From: an uncultured Sulfolobales archaeon
Lineage (GTDB): Archaea > Thermoproteota > Thermoprotei_A > Sulfolobales > NBVN01
Reading direction: 5' to 3'
Length of the DNA stretch: 51,051 bases
Assembly: GCA_938045815.1 (NCBI GenBank)
Contig: CALIBI010000010.1
Coordinates: 1-51,051 of the forward strand
Within the stretch, counting starts at the first letter, position 1. Each line of letters begins with the position of its first letter. The notes under the pieces were generated by a model. That model was not told the DNA's origin. It saw only the letters and a list, made by a program, of their open reading frames with translations, and made no database searches. Positions 1-10,410 of this stretch are shown piece by piece. The translations under genes were made by a program, and so were the position numbers.

Positions 1-3000
1 CTGCGAGCATCCTAGCAATACACTCAAGACTTAACAAAAAAGAGAAAGAAGAGAGAGTGAGGAGGCTGGAAGACCCTAAAGGGTTTGATATCCTCATAAC
101 TACTTCCAGGTATTTCATGAAGAATTACGACAAAATAAGCAAGCATGACTTTGTTTTTGTTTTTGTTGATGACGTGGACGCGGTCTTAAGAGGTTCGAAA
201 GCAATAAACTACTTACTCAACTTAATGGGTTTCACCGATTCCGACATAGAGAAAGGATTAAAAATAATCAGACTTAAGAGAGAGTTAGGACTGAGGGGTG
301 AGTCTAGCGAGCTAGTTGAGGAAATCGAGAAGCTGAGATCTGAGGTGATGAAGCGTAGAAACACTGATAAAGTCTTGGTGATAGCTTCAGCTACAGGGAA
401 CCCCAGAGGACTCAGAGTTAGGTTATTCAGGGAGTTGATGGGGTTTGAGATAGGTGCTAGACCTGAGCTAATAAGGAATATAGAAGACACGTACATCAAG
501 ACTGAGAACCTCGAGAACGCTATTGAGGAGACAGTGAAGCTCGTGAAGACTTTAGGGGGAGGCGGGATAATCTACGTCCCGACGGACTTAGGTGTAGAGT
601 TTGCTGAGGAGCTCGCTTCTAACCTCAGATCACGCGGGATAGCAGCTGAAGCAATGCATAGCAGGAAGATAAAAACTCTGGAAGAATTTGTTTCGGGTTC
701 TATAGAAGTCTTGGTGGGGGTAGCCACCTACTACGGCGTGTTGGTTAGGGGTATTGATCTCCCGACTAGAATAAGGTACGCTATATTTGTTGACGTACCT
801 AGACACAAGATAAACCTAAGACTTGATAAGTTGAGTGTTATTGATGTGATGAGACTCATACCTTTGTTGAGAGACGCAGTAACGGACTTAAGCGATAGGC
901 GTTTCCTTGAGAACGCTTTCGTTAAGTTGAGGAGGGTTTTGAGGAGGTCTGGGAGTTACTTCCTCAAGATAGTTGATGAGGTGTTGAGGGGTGAGAGGAG
1001 TCCGCAGACAGCGAGTGAGAAACTCTTCGTAGAGGTTTATGAGAGAGTTCATGAATTGCTGAAAAACCAGACTATCGTAGAGAACCTGATTAAGCACCCG
1101 GAAGCTATCGTTGTTAGTGAGGGAGGGAATCTCTACGTACTAATACCTGACGCCCCAACATACATTCAAGCTAGTGGGAGGACTTCCAGGCTCTACTTAG
1201 GTGGTGTGAGTAAGGGTCTCTCAATCATAGTAACCTGGAATGAGAAACTCTTGAGAGCTCTTGAGAGAAGACTGAAGCTGCTTACCGGGGAGTTTGAGTT
1301 TAAGAATTTAGGAGAGATTGACTTGAGTCAGGTAATTAGTGAGGTAGACAGAACGCGTGAGGAGATCCTAGCTATAGGTAGGGGTGAGTTAATTGAGGAT
1401 TTAGTTAAGAGGGTGGAGGTTAAGACAGCTCTCATGATTGTTGAGTCACCTAATAAAGCTAGGACTATAGCTAGGATGTTCGGGAAACCTAGCGTTAAGG
1501 AATACGGGAGGCTGAGAGTTTATGAGGTGAACTTAGGTAATTACACTCTACTGATTACTGCTAGCGGCGGCCACATATATGAGTTAATTACTGATCAAGG
1601 AGTTGATGGGGTGGAGCCTGCTGATTACGTTTACGGGGTTTTAAGCCGTAGAGGAGTTGTCGATAAGTCTTCTTTCGTTCCGGTATTCGCTCCTATAAAG
1701 AGGTGTGTGAAGTGTGGTTATCAGTTCGCGTCACTCGGTAACAGTACTTCATGCCCTCTCTGCGGATCAGAAAGCATCCTGAGTTCCTCGGACGTGATTC
1801 AGTCTTTGAGAGAAGTAGCTTACGAGGTTGATGAGGTACTACTAAGTACGGATCCGGACACTGAAGGTGAGAAGATAGCTTACGATCTCTATCACGCTCT
1901 AACCCCGTTCAATAGAGTCATAAAGAGGATTGAGTTTCATGAGGTGACTCGTAAGGCAGTGACTAACGCTCTGAGTAATCCTCGCGACATAAACTTCAAG
2001 CTAGTTAAGGCACAGCTCCTTAGGAGGATTGAGGATAGGTGGATAGGATTCTCGCTTTCCGGTAAGCTACAGAACGAGTTTTGGAGAGATTACTTCTGTT
2101 CAAGACTTGCTTCAGCTACTAACGAACACATCAATGCTAGATCGAGGCGAGTCAGCAAGTATTTAGTACTCTGCAGCAAGTATAGAGAGTCTTTCAAGGG
2201 ATTGAGTGCTGGGAGGGTTCAAAGCCCTGTTCTCGGGTGGATCATAGAAAGCTATAAAGAACACCGTGAGTCTTTATCGACGTATTTGTTGTTGCGTTTC
2301 AGAGATCTGAGTATCGCTGTCAAGATACCTAAGGATTTGAGGGACTTAATTACTCGCGACAACGTTAGTGAGGTTCTGGTTAGTGTTAGAAGTAGTGAGG
2401 TGAGTGAAGAGCAGGTGAGTCCGCCGCCACCATACACCACCGATACCGCATTATCTGATATCTCAAACGCTTTAAGAATCTCAGCATCTCAAGTGATGAA
2501 GATCCTGCAGGAACTCTTTGAGTTTGGTTTAATAACTTATCACAGAACCGATAGTGTGAGAGTTTCTGACGCTGGGGTCAGGGTTGCGAAGGAGTATCTG
2601 ATTAGTAGGTTTGGTGATTCGTGGACTGAGTTCTTTGAAGGTAGGTCATGGGGTGTTGGTGGTGCTCACGAATGTATAAGGCCTACAAGACCTGTCGATG
2701 CGGAGATGCTTAGGGAACTGATTAGTGAGGGTGTTATTGAGATTCCTAGAAGACTTAATAACACGCATTTCAGGGTTTATGACATGGTGTTCAGGAGGTT
2801 CATCGCTTCTCAAATGTCTAAGGCTACGGTCAGGAAGAGAGTTGTGGAATTCTTTGCGGAAGTGGTTACTAAGGACTCAAGGCGTGTTGGGTTACCGCCT
2901 ACTAGCAAGGAAGTAGTTTCTGAGGTCGTGTTTGAGGGGTTTGACACGATCCTCAAGAGTCTGAGAGTTTATCGAATTCCTGAAGACGGTCTTTACAGTT

Positions 3001-3383
3001 CTGGGGTTTCTGACCTTAAGCACGAGATTAGGGTGATGTACGAGGTTCCGCTACTCACTCAAGCGTCCGTAGTGAGAATTATGAAGGAGAGAGGTATTGG
3101 CAGACCATCAACTTACGCTAAAGTGATTGAGACTATTCTTAAACGTAGGTACGCGTTCTCTAGAAAGAGAGGGGAACTAATACCCTCATTACTAGGTGTT
3201 GAGGTACACAACTACTTGACTGAGAGATACGCGCGTCTAGTTAGTGAGGAGAGAACTAGAGTTCTGGAGAGTAGGATGAGCCTTATAGAAAGTGATGACA
3301 CGCTATATAATGATTTGCTTAAAGAATTATATGAGGAGCTAGAAAGAAACGAATTGCTTGGTGTGACTGGGTATGAGCTATAG
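1..3383 (+). CDS. rgy: Reverse gyrase (5'-truncated by window edge): helicase-like part plus type IA topoisomerase domain
   Basis: Frame is open from base 3 upstream of the listed GTG at 57 (ASILAIHSRLNKKEKEER...). Toprim start ALMIVESPNKARTIARMFGKP, zinc finger CVKCGYQF..CPLCGS, active-site region GLITYHRTDSVRVS. Confidence 0.96.
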   Translation, partial: ASILAIHSRLNKKEKEERVRRLEDPKGFDILITTSRYFMKNYDKISKHDFVFVFVDDVDAVLRGSKAINYLLNLMGFTDSDIEKGLKIIRLKRELGLRGESSELVEEIEKLRSEVMKRRNTDKVLVIASATGNPRGLRVRLFRELMGFEIGARPELIRNIEDTYIKTENLENAIEETVKLVKTLGGGGIIYVPTDLGVEFAEELASNLRSRGIAAEAMHSRKIKTLEEFVSGSIEVLVGVATYYGVLVRGIDLPTRIRYAIFVDVPRHKINLRLDKLSVIDVMRLIPLLRDAVTDLSDRRFLENAFVKLRRVLRRSGSYFLKIVDEVLRGERSPQTASEKLFVEVYERVHELLKNQTIVENLIKHPEAIVVSEGGNLYVLIPDAPTYIQASGRTSRLYLGGVSKGLSIIVTWNEKLLRALERRLKLLTGEFEFKNLGEIDLSQVISEVDRTREEILAIGRGELIEDLVKRVEVKTALMIVESPNKARTIARMFGKPSVKEYGRLRVYEVNLGNYTLLITASGGHIYELITDQGVDGVEPADYVYGVLSRRGVVDKSSFVPVFAPIKRCVKCGYQFASLGNSTSCPLCGSESILSSSDVIQSLREVAYEVDEVLLSTDPDTEGEKIAYDLYHALTPFNRVIKRIEFHEVTRKAVTNALSNPRDINFKLVKAQLLRRIEDRWIGFSLSGKLQNEFWRDYFCSRLASATNEHINARSRRVSKYLVLCSKYRESFKGLSAGRVQSPVLGWIIESYKEHRESLSTYLLLRFRDLSIAVKIPKDLRDLITRDNVSEVLVSVRSSEVSEEQVSPPPPYTTDTALSDISNALRISASQVMKILQELFEFGLITYHRTDSVRVSDAGVRVAKEYLISRFGDSWTEFFEGRSWGVGGAHECIRPTRPVDAEMLRELISEGVIEIPRRLNNTHFRVYDMVFRRFIASQMSKATVRKRVVEFFAEVVTKDSRRVGLPPTSKEVVSEVVFEGFDTILKSLRVYRIPEDGLYSSGVSDLKHEIRVMYEVPLLTQASVVRIMKERGIGRPSTYAKVIETILKRRYAFSRKRGELIPSLLGVEVHNYLTERYARLVSEERTRVLESRMSLIESDDTLYNDLLKELYEELERNELLGVTGYEL

Positions 3384-4179
3384 GAAAACTGTAGCCGTAG
3401 TAAGACTAGACTTAAGCAGTAGTTCTAGAGTGTATGCTGAGTCTATAAACGAGGTCTTAGAACACATATCGAGCAACGTAAATCTGCTTTTATGTCTTTC
3501 TTCAGTGAATTCTCTTCATGATTTCATTAATGGGTACAGAATGTACAATAATTACAGGAATTATGTGAGGAACGTTACTAAGAAGCTACTTAACGTGGCT
3601 AGGAGGAGGGGAGTCTCCATCGCAATAACTCCTATTATTAGGAAGGGAGGTAATAAAGCATATTTTTCTACTGGTGTGATACCCCCGTTAGGACAGCCGT
3701 TCTTCAAGGCAGGTAATATACTGCCTATCAATGATAAAATATCGTCGAACAAAACTACCGAGGTATTTGATGTTGGTGGTATTAAGCTATGTTTTATTTA
3801 CTTGAAAGAACTTGAAGTGCCTGAAGCAGCGAGAGTATGTAAGTTTTTAGGGAGCGACATCATAGTATCAGTTAATCCACCACTACTGACTGAGCGCGAC
3901 CCAGAATTAACTCTTAAGTTAGGTGTTGTTAGGGCTGTGGAGAACAACATACCTCTCGTTGGTTTAGGAGGTTATTTAAGTAATAGGAAGCTGCAACAAC
4001 CAACTTTCCTAATTAATAGTTCTGGTGACGTAGTTGATTTCTATAACGATTACGAGCCTGCAGTCTTTGAGGTTGAGATAGAGAGGCTATATCGTTTAGT
4101 GAGGTTAGACCTAATGCGTAGGTACATAAAACTAATTAAGGAGATAAGTACCTACCAGACACACAGAGACCTTCCTTAA
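3373..4179 (+). CDS. Divergent nitrilase/carbon-nitrogen hydrolase superfamily protein, apparently lacking catalytic residues
   Basis: GIKLCFIYLKELEVPEAARVCKFLGSDIIVSVNPP resembles the nitrilase G-x-x-I-C-Y-D-x-x-x-P-E core; overlaps the reverse gyrase stop. Confidence 0.6.
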   Translation: MSYRKTVAVVRLDLSSSSRVYAESINEVLEHISSNVNLLLCLSSVNSLHDFINGYRMYNNYRNYVRNVTKKLLNVARRRGVSIAITPIIRKGGNKAYFSTGVIPPLGQPFFKAGNILPINDKISSNKTTEVFDVGGIKLCFIYLKELEVPEAARVCKFLGSDIIVSVNPPLLTERDPELTLKLGVVRAVENNIPLVGLGGYLSNRKLQQPTFLINSSGDVVDFYNDYEPAVFEVEIERLYRLVRLDLMRRYIKLIKEISTYQTHRDLP

Positions 4180-4321
4180 AGCATTCAAGGATTCCTTCAC
4201 GAATCTTGTGTGGTGAGTTTCATAACATAATCTTGCGTGCGTTAGTTTGCGTCGGAGTCGACCATAACTAATACCGAATTTATTATTTTGTTAGAACATA
4301 GTTATATCGGGGTTTAACAAA

Positions 4322-4888
4322 ATGTTTGAGATTAGGTGGCATGGACGTGGTGGTATGGGAGCTGTCACGGCAGCCGACGTAACTGCTTCAGCAGCTATTA
4401 AGGCTGGCTTCTATGCTTTAGCGTTCCCAGAGTTTGGTGCTGAGAGGAGAGGCGCCCCGGTCACGGCGTACACCAGAATCAACAAAGAAATAATCTATGA
4501 TAGAACACCTATAACTAACCCGGACGCTGTAGTAGTTTTAGATCCTTACATGATTACATCACCTAAGGTTCTCGCAGGGTTAAAGGAAGGTGGTTACTTA
4601 ATAGTAAACACCACTAGAGAACCCTCGGAGATCTTGGATCAGATAGCAGACTTAAGACGCTTGAGAATCGCCGTAGCAACTGTTGATGCTACGAGTATTG
4701 CGATGAACATACTTAAGCAACCTATCGTTAATACCGCCATGATAGGTGCTCTGATAGCAGCTACCAAAATAGTATCCCTAGACGACGTGATAGAGGTTGT
4801 TAGGGAGAGGTTTCCCGAAAGATTAGCTGAGATTAACGTGAATATAATTAATGAGTCTTACAAGTTACTTAAGGTGATTAAACAGTGA
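4322..4888 (+). CDS. porG: 2-oxoacid (pyruvate):ferredoxin oxidoreductase gamma subunit
   Basis: IRWHGRGGMGAVTAADV...FPEFGAERRGAPVTAYTRI typical gamma-subunit motifs; first of a four-gene operon. Confidence 0.93.
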   Translation: MFEIRWHGRGGMGAVTAADVTASAAIKAGFYALAFPEFGAERRGAPVTAYTRINKEIIYDRTPITNPDAVVVLDPYMITSPKVLAGLKEGGYLIVNTTREPSEILDQIADLRRLRIAVATVDATSIAMNILKQPIVNTAMIGALIAATKIVSLDDVIEVVRERFPERLAEINVNIINESYKLLKVIKQ

Positions 4889-5205
4889 GTAGTAGGTTGC
4901 CTTCCTGGAAAGAATTACCGATAGGAGCAGTTATACTGGAGCCAGGCTCCTCAAGACGCTATAAGACTCCTGAATGGAGGACTTCAAGACCCGTTATAAA
5001 CCAGGATAAGTGTATCAGGTGCCGTATTTGCTGGTCTTACTGCCCAGAACCGGCAATAATAGAAGCTGATAAACCTTACGTCACCTCAGCAAACAAGAGA
5101 TACGAGATATCCTACCTGATAGACTATGATTACTGTAAAGGTTGCGGTATATGCGCACAGGAGTGTCCTGTTAAAGCTATCGAGATGGTTCCTGAGGTGA
5201 GGTGA
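4885..5205 (+). CDS. porD: 2-oxoacid:ferredoxin oxidoreductase delta subunit (2x[4Fe-4S] ferredoxin)
   Basis: Two CxxCxxCxxxCP clusters: CIRCRICWSYCPEP and CKGCGICAQECP. Confidence 0.94.
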   Translation: MSSRLPSWKELPIGAVILEPGSSRRYKTPEWRTSRPVINQDKCIRCRICWSYCPEPAIIEADKPYVTSANKRYEISYLIDYDYCKGCGICAQECPVKAIEMVPEVR

Positions 5206-6393
5206 ATGGGTAAAGTAGTTCCGCTCTCAGGTAATTCAGCCGTAGCGTATGCTGTTAAGTCAGCAGATGTGGACGTGATCTCCGCGTACCCTATAACCCC
5301 TCAAACCACAATAGTTGAGAAGCTAGCGGAATTCATAGCTAATGGGGAATTAGACGCTGAAATGATTCATGTAGAGTCAGAACATTCAGCACTCTCAGCA
5401 GCTGTTGGTGCGGCAGCCGCTGGTGCCAGAGTCTATACAGCGTCTTCCTCGCAAGGAATAGCTTTAATGTATGAAATAATGTTCATAGCTTCCTCACTAA
5501 GACTACCTATCGTCATGACCATAGCGACGAGAGCTCTCTCAGCACCCATAAATATATGGAACGATCACAGCGATTTCATGGCTGTCTCGGATACCGGCTG
5601 GATCATGATGATGGCTGAGAATAATCAGGAAGCTCATGATGACATCATACTCGCGTATAAGATAGCGGAAAACCCAGAGGTTCTCTTACCGGTGGTGACT
5701 GCTCTTGACGGGTACTTCATGACTCACACAACAGAGCCTATCAACGTGATAGAGAGGGAGGAAGCGTTAAGCTTCGCACCAAAGAGGAAGACGTGGTTCA
5801 CGCTAGATCCAGATAAACCTGTAACTATGGGTGCTTTGGGAGACCCTCAATGGTATTTCGAGTTTAAGAAGCAGCAGTATGAGGCAATGAAGAAATCTAG
5901 GGAAGTCATTGAGAGAAGTATTGATGAATTCGCTAGGGTGTTTGGCAGGAGATATAATGCGGTTGAGTTTTACGGTGATGAGAATCCTGAAGTGGTGCTG
6001 GTTGCTATGGGTCATGTAGTAGGCAACATTAGAGCTTACTTGAACAAAATGAGAAGTAAGAATTCCAGGGTAGGAGTGCTTAAAGTAAAACTTTACAGGC
6101 CATTCCCAGAAGACTTGATAGTAAGGTATCTTGAGGATGTTGAAATTATTGGTGTGGTTGATAGAGCCTTAATACCTGGTTCCTCAAGTCCTGGACCTCT
6201 GCACTCAGAGATAGTTACAGCACTACGTAAGCATGAAGTGAATACCAAGACTCTAAGTTTCGTGACCGGTCTTGGAGGGAGGCCAGTAACGCACGAACAC
6301 ATAGGAGTGATGCTCAGTAAGCTCTCCGAACTAAAAGATAAGCCAGTCTCCGAACTACCTAGAGAGCCTCTGTTTATTGGGGTGAGAGAATGA
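5206..6393 (+). CDS. porA: 2-oxoacid:ferredoxin oxidoreductase alpha subunit
   Basis: SGNSAVAYAVKSADVDVISAYPITPQTTIVEKLAEF, VESEHSALSAAVGAAAAGAR; operon position. Confidence 0.95.
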   Translation: MGKVVPLSGNSAVAYAVKSADVDVISAYPITPQTTIVEKLAEFIANGELDAEMIHVESEHSALSAAVGAAAAGARVYTASSSQGIALMYEIMFIASSLRLPIVMTIATRALSAPINIWNDHSDFMAVSDTGWIMMMAENNQEAHDDIILAYKIAENPEVLLPVVTALDGYFMTHTTEPINVIEREEALSFAPKRKTWFTLDPDKPVTMGALGDPQWYFEFKKQQYEAMKKSREVIERSIDEFARVFGRRYNAVEFYGDENPEVVLVAMGHVVGNIRAYLNKMRSKNSRVGVLKVKLYRPFPEDLIVRYLEDVEIIGVVDRALIPGSSSPGPLHSEIVTALRKHEVNTKTLSFVTGLGGRPVTHEHIGVMLSKLSELKDKPVSELPREPLFIGVRE

Positions 6394-7334
6394 GTAAAGT
6401 ATTAACTATTAGGGACTTACCTCGTGAAGAAAGGTTCGCACCCGGGCACAGAATGTGTCAGGGTTGTGGCGCCGCTATACTGATGCGGCACATAACTAAG
6501 GCGATACCTAAGGACGCAATAATAGTTCACGCGACCGGGTGTGTTGAGGTAACCACAACACTATATCCTGAAACTTCCTGGATGCATCCATGGCTACACA
6601 TAGCTTTCGAGAATGCCGCGGCCGGTGCTTCAGGTATTGAAGCCGCTCTCAAGGTACTTAAGAGGAAAGGCCAGCTACCTGCTGAGAAAGAAATAAAGGT
6701 AGTAGCTATAGGAGGTGACGGCGGAACCTTCGACATAGGTATTCAAGCGCTCTCAGGAATGCTTGAGAGAGAACATGATATTCTCTACGTAGTTTACGAT
6801 AACGAGGCCTACATGAATACAGGTATACAGAGGAGTGGTGCCACACCTCAATGGGCTTGGACCACAACCACACCTGTAGGGAGGGTGTGGCGTGGTGAGT
6901 GGAGACCAAAGAAAGACATTATAGGGATAGCGCTAGCTCATAAAGTACCGTACGTAGCTACGGTAAACCCAGCATATCTTCCTGATCTCTACATGAAGAT
7001 AAATAAAGCAATGAGTATTAAGGGACCTAAACTAATACATGCGTTCTCCCCCTGCGTGCCTGGTTGGAGGTATGAGCCATCAATAACCATAACGCTATGT
7101 AAGCTGGCTGTGCAGACAGGTTTGTGGGTAAATTACGAAATAGAGAATGGAGTACTGAACGTAACTACCCCAGTACCTAAGAGGAAGCCCGTGAGAGAAT
7201 ACCTGAAACTCCAAGGAAGATTCAGACACCTAACTGAGGAGGAGGTAAACGCCATACAAAAATATGTTGATGAGCAGGTAGCTCACATAAACAAGTTGGT
7301 TGGGAAGGAAGTCATAGGTCCTGTAGAAACTTAA
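6390..7334 (+). CDS. porB: 2-oxoacid:ferredoxin oxidoreductase beta subunit (TPP-binding)
   Basis: GHRMCQGCGAAILMRHI, GDGGTFDIGIQALSGMLER...YDNEAYMNTGIQRSGATP. Confidence 0.95.
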   Translation: MSKVLTIRDLPREERFAPGHRMCQGCGAAILMRHITKAIPKDAIIVHATGCVEVTTTLYPETSWMHPWLHIAFENAAAGASGIEAALKVLKRKGQLPAEKEIKVVAIGGDGGTFDIGIQALSGMLEREHDILYVVYDNEAYMNTGIQRSGATPQWAWTTTTPVGRVWRGEWRPKKDIIGIALAHKVPYVATVNPAYLPDLYMKINKAMSIKGPKLIHAFSPCVPGWRYEPSITITLCKLAVQTGLWVNYEIENGVLNVTTPVPKRKPVREYLKLQGRFRHLTEEEVNAIQKYVDEQVAHINKLVGKEVIGPVET

Positions 7335-7378
7335 GTGTTTTTAAGCTTAAATCAACCAAACAGCAAGTATAGTTCTCG

Positions 7379-9538
7379 TTATTCTGTTATAGCGTAGCAA
7401 GACGCTTTAGGTTCGTATATCTCGCCACCACGTCTTAGGTTCCTAATTATTTTCTCAAGAACTTCCTCATCTATTCCGTAATCAGAAGCTCTCTTGCGTA
7501 GTTCCTTATACTTGACACATTCCTCGCCTGAACTCATTATCTCTCTTATCAACTTAATGATGGTGACTTCTTTCTCACGCATACTTTTGGTTTTACCAGT
7601 CATTATTAGGTCTACGTCTATGGTTCCTGTTTCTACGTCCATACCTACCTGCTCCAGGACTGTGTTCATCAGTCTTACTGCTTCTACAGCGTCTTCAGCC
7701 TCCACCTTACTCTTCAGCTTCATCTTAGCGTGTGCTTCCGCAAGCCTGATAAGAGCTTCTAACTGCCTAGTAGTTATGGCGAGTGGTGCGTCTTCTCTCT
7801 CAGCGCTCTTCTTTCTTAACTCTATGTAGTACTCCTTAATTATTTTCTCGGCTTCATCAGTAAGTTCTGGTTTCACGTATTTTCTCGCGTAAGCTATGTA
7901 TTTGCGGAGGAGGTCTGGCGGGACTTCTGACTCAACATAACCTGCTTTCTCGTGTGTTTTTAAGACGTAGCTCGATAGTGAAGTATCTTTTGTTAGGTTA
8001 GGTAGGTCTCTCACTATGAATATTAGGTCGAATCTCGAGAGTATCGTTACTGGTAAGTCTATATTCTCGGCAACACTCTCGCTACTTACGTACCTCCCTC
8101 TCTTAGGGTTCCCGGCAGCCACTACGGTTGTTCTAGCGTTTAGTCTAGCGACTATGCCTGCTTTAGCTATGCTCACGCTACCCTGCTCCATAGCTTCGTG
8201 GATAGCTACTCTATCTTCGTCACGCATCTTATCGATTTCATCGATACTTACTATCCCTCCGTCAGCCAGAACCATTGCTCCAGCTTCTAGGAAGTACTCA
8301 CCTGTTTGTTTGTCTTTGACTACCGCGGCTGTAAGACCTGCAGCACTAGAGCCTTTACCGGTAGTGTAGATTCCTCTAGGAGCTATTCTGGCGGCATACT
8401 GGAGTAGTTGTGATTTAGCTGTTCCCGGATCCCCGACCATGAGGACATGTATGTCGCCTCTGAGTCTGGTCCCGTCTCGCGTGGTTTTTGAATTACCTCC
8501 GAAGAGTGCTAGTGCTATAGCTTCTTTCTCATCCCACATGCCGTAGATTGTTGGGGCTATGCTAGCTATTATCTTGCGTCTTACTAGAGGGTCTCGAGAA
8601 AGCTCAATTATTTTGGCTTCATCCTCAGCACTAAGTTTCAGTTCCTCAAGCAACCTCTGCGCTACGACAACGTTGTTAGCTTCGATGTACGGGGTATAGA
8701 TGATCTTGTTGAATCTGCTTGATCTAGTTAACCTAACAACACCTATCACAGTAACTCTATCGCCCGGCCTAGCAACATCAACTAAATCGTCTGTTAAGAC
8801 TACTTCTATAGACCTAGGTATCTGACCTGCAGGCACTTCCTCAGGTCTCTCCTGAATAACTACTAATTGCCAGTCCCTATACTTAGATCGTTCAGGCTCT
8901 AGCTTTATAGTGCCTCTCCTAAATCTTTCTTCTTCAGACACCAAACCAACACAGACAGGGCAGTACGGGGGTTTCTCTATCTCGTCTCTCAACTCTTCTC
9001 TTTCTTCGGGCGGCCACTCAAACTCGTGTTTCTCACCACTCGGTAGTATGTGGACGTATAATGCTTTGTAGAGTTTACTCTTACCTGGTGTTGCTTTAAC
9101 GATGACGCCGTCGACAGCTATTAACTTACCTAAGTAGTCACTAGTAACTCTCCTTATAGCTACTGTTCTTACCCAGCCGTTCAGCCTAGCGTGAAACTTC
9201 TCAAATCTCTCAACATACTCAGGATACTCACCTTTTATTAAGTCTCTTAAAGCTATGTTGAAAGCGTTGAAAGCTTCGTCAGGATTTTTTTCTATGTATT
9301 CTATGAGGTTGACATCGTATGTTGCTAGGTCTTCGTAATCTATTAGTAGAGATTTACCCCCTTCCCTAATCATTCTTCTTATTCTCTCCTTATACTTGAA
9401 AGACCCGTCACTACTCTTGAAGTTACTTAAGAAAGACTTAATGAGTTCTACGTCTACCTTATGTTCCACGAGAACCTCACGAACATCTAGATCCTCAGCT
9501 CTACTGTTTTCGTTCAATGACAGACAGCCTCCACCCAC
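7379..9538 (-). CDS. mcm: Replicative minichromosome maintenance helicase MCM
   Basis: Walker A GDPGTAKSQLL, GKGSSAAGLTAAV, Walker B IVSIDEIDKM, arginine finger LSRFDLIF. The true start may be downstream of the listed codon because the ORF overlaps the GINS gene. Confidence 0.97.
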   Translation of the reverse strand: MGGGCLSLNENSRAEDLDVREVLVEHKVDVELIKSFLSNFKSSDGSFKYKERIRRMIREGGKSLLIDYEDLATYDVNLIEYIEKNPDEAFNAFNIALRDLIKGEYPEYVERFEKFHARLNGWVRTVAIRRVTSDYLGKLIAVDGVIVKATPGKSKLYKALYVHILPSGEKHEFEWPPEEREELRDEIEKPPYCPVCVGLVSEEERFRRGTIKLEPERSKYRDWQLVVIQERPEEVPAGQIPRSIEVVLTDDLVDVARPGDRVTVIGVVRLTRSSRFNKIIYTPYIEANNVVVAQRLLEELKLSAEDEAKIIELSRDPLVRRKIIASIAPTIYGMWDEKEAIALALFGGNSKTTRDGTRLRGDIHVLMVGDPGTAKSQLLQYAARIAPRGIYTTGKGSSAAGLTAAVVKDKQTGEYFLEAGAMVLADGGIVSIDEIDKMRDEDRVAIHEAMEQGSVSIAKAGIVARLNARTTVVAAGNPKRGRYVSSESVAENIDLPVTILSRFDLIFIVRDLPNLTKDTSLSSYVLKTHEKAGYVESEVPPDLLRKYIAYARKYVKPELTDEAEKIIKEYYIELRKKSAEREDAPLAITTRQLEALIRLAEAHAKMKLKSKVEAEDAVEAVRLMNTVLEQVGMDVETGTIDVDLIMTGKTKSMREKEVTIIKLIREIMSSGEECVKYKELRKRASDYGIDEEVLEKIIRNLRRGGEIYEPKASCYAITE

Positions 9539-10052
9539 TAATTACTGATTTAAGAATCTTTAATAGGACGCCCTCCTCAATAAGCACCTTATCTAGGTAC
9601 TCGTTGATTTCTTCCTCATTAGATAAGACAGCTATTTTAGTTATTTTCCTCACTCTATACTGAATGAGGTCGTCAAGATTACTTTCGAGCTTAAGTAAGC
9701 TGATAGCGATTTCCGGTTCTTTCGCGGAAGCTTCTCTGATTCTATGCATGAGCTCACGTACTTCAAGGTAAAACCTAGTCTTCAGCTTAGCGAAATCTTT
9801 ATCACCACTCCCTTTCTCGCTTATTAAAGCCATAGCAACCTCTCGAGGATCCAGCATGCTTTCCTTGATTTCCACTGATCCATCCTTGCTTAAGAGTTCT
9901 GCTAGCCAGAGAGGTATCGAAGCCTCAACACCCCTACTTAGTAACTCTGTAGAACTCCCTACAGTAAGCTTACCTAAATCCCTAAAAACAGCTACCTTAA
10001 CAGGACTTAATTCGTGGTAGTACGTTGCTAGACCTACTAGGGACTTTATCAT
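9501..10052 (-). CDS. GINS complex subunit (Gins23-like)
   Basis: 183 aa GINS-like protein directly upstream of and overlapping mcm, as in other Crenarchaeota (gins23-mcm). Confidence 0.7.
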   Translation of the reverse strand: MIKSLVGLATYYHELSPVKVAVFRDLGKLTVGSSTELLSRGVEASIPLWLAELLSKDGSVEIKESMLDPREVAMALISEKGSGDKDFAKLKTRFYLEVRELMHRIREASAKEPEIAISLLKLESNLDDLIQYRVRKITKIAVLSNEEEINEYLDKVLIEEGVLLKILKSVISGWRLSVIERKQ

Positions 10053-10157
10053 GGTACTCCAAACACTATCTAACCGCTACATAGTATTTAAACTTACTAC
10101 TTAATCACTAAACACACGAGAAATACTTAAAAGCTCTCGTGAGTCAATGTAAAGGAA

Positions 10158-10254
<97 letters not shown>

Positions 10255-10272
10255 CAATCATGATCATAAATG

Positions 10273-10332
10273 CTCGGAGATGAGGAGTGGTCACCGCCTG
10301 AAGAACGTGATGAAGGCTCGTGTTACTGATCC
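10273..10332 (+). ncRNA. Candidate box C/D sRNA immediately downstream of tRNA-Lys(CTT)
   Basis: C GAGATGA (10277-10283), 14-nt guide, D' CTGA (10298-10301), 5-nt spacer, C' GTGATGA (10307-10313, 7/7), 12-nt guide aggctcgtgtta, D CTGA (10326-10329). Confidence 0.7.
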
Positions 10333-10410
10333 CCCTAAAACACCAACGTTCACGGACTCCAAAACTCAGTAGTCTTATCACTAAACATATTTATAAGCTC
10401 CACGCCAAAG

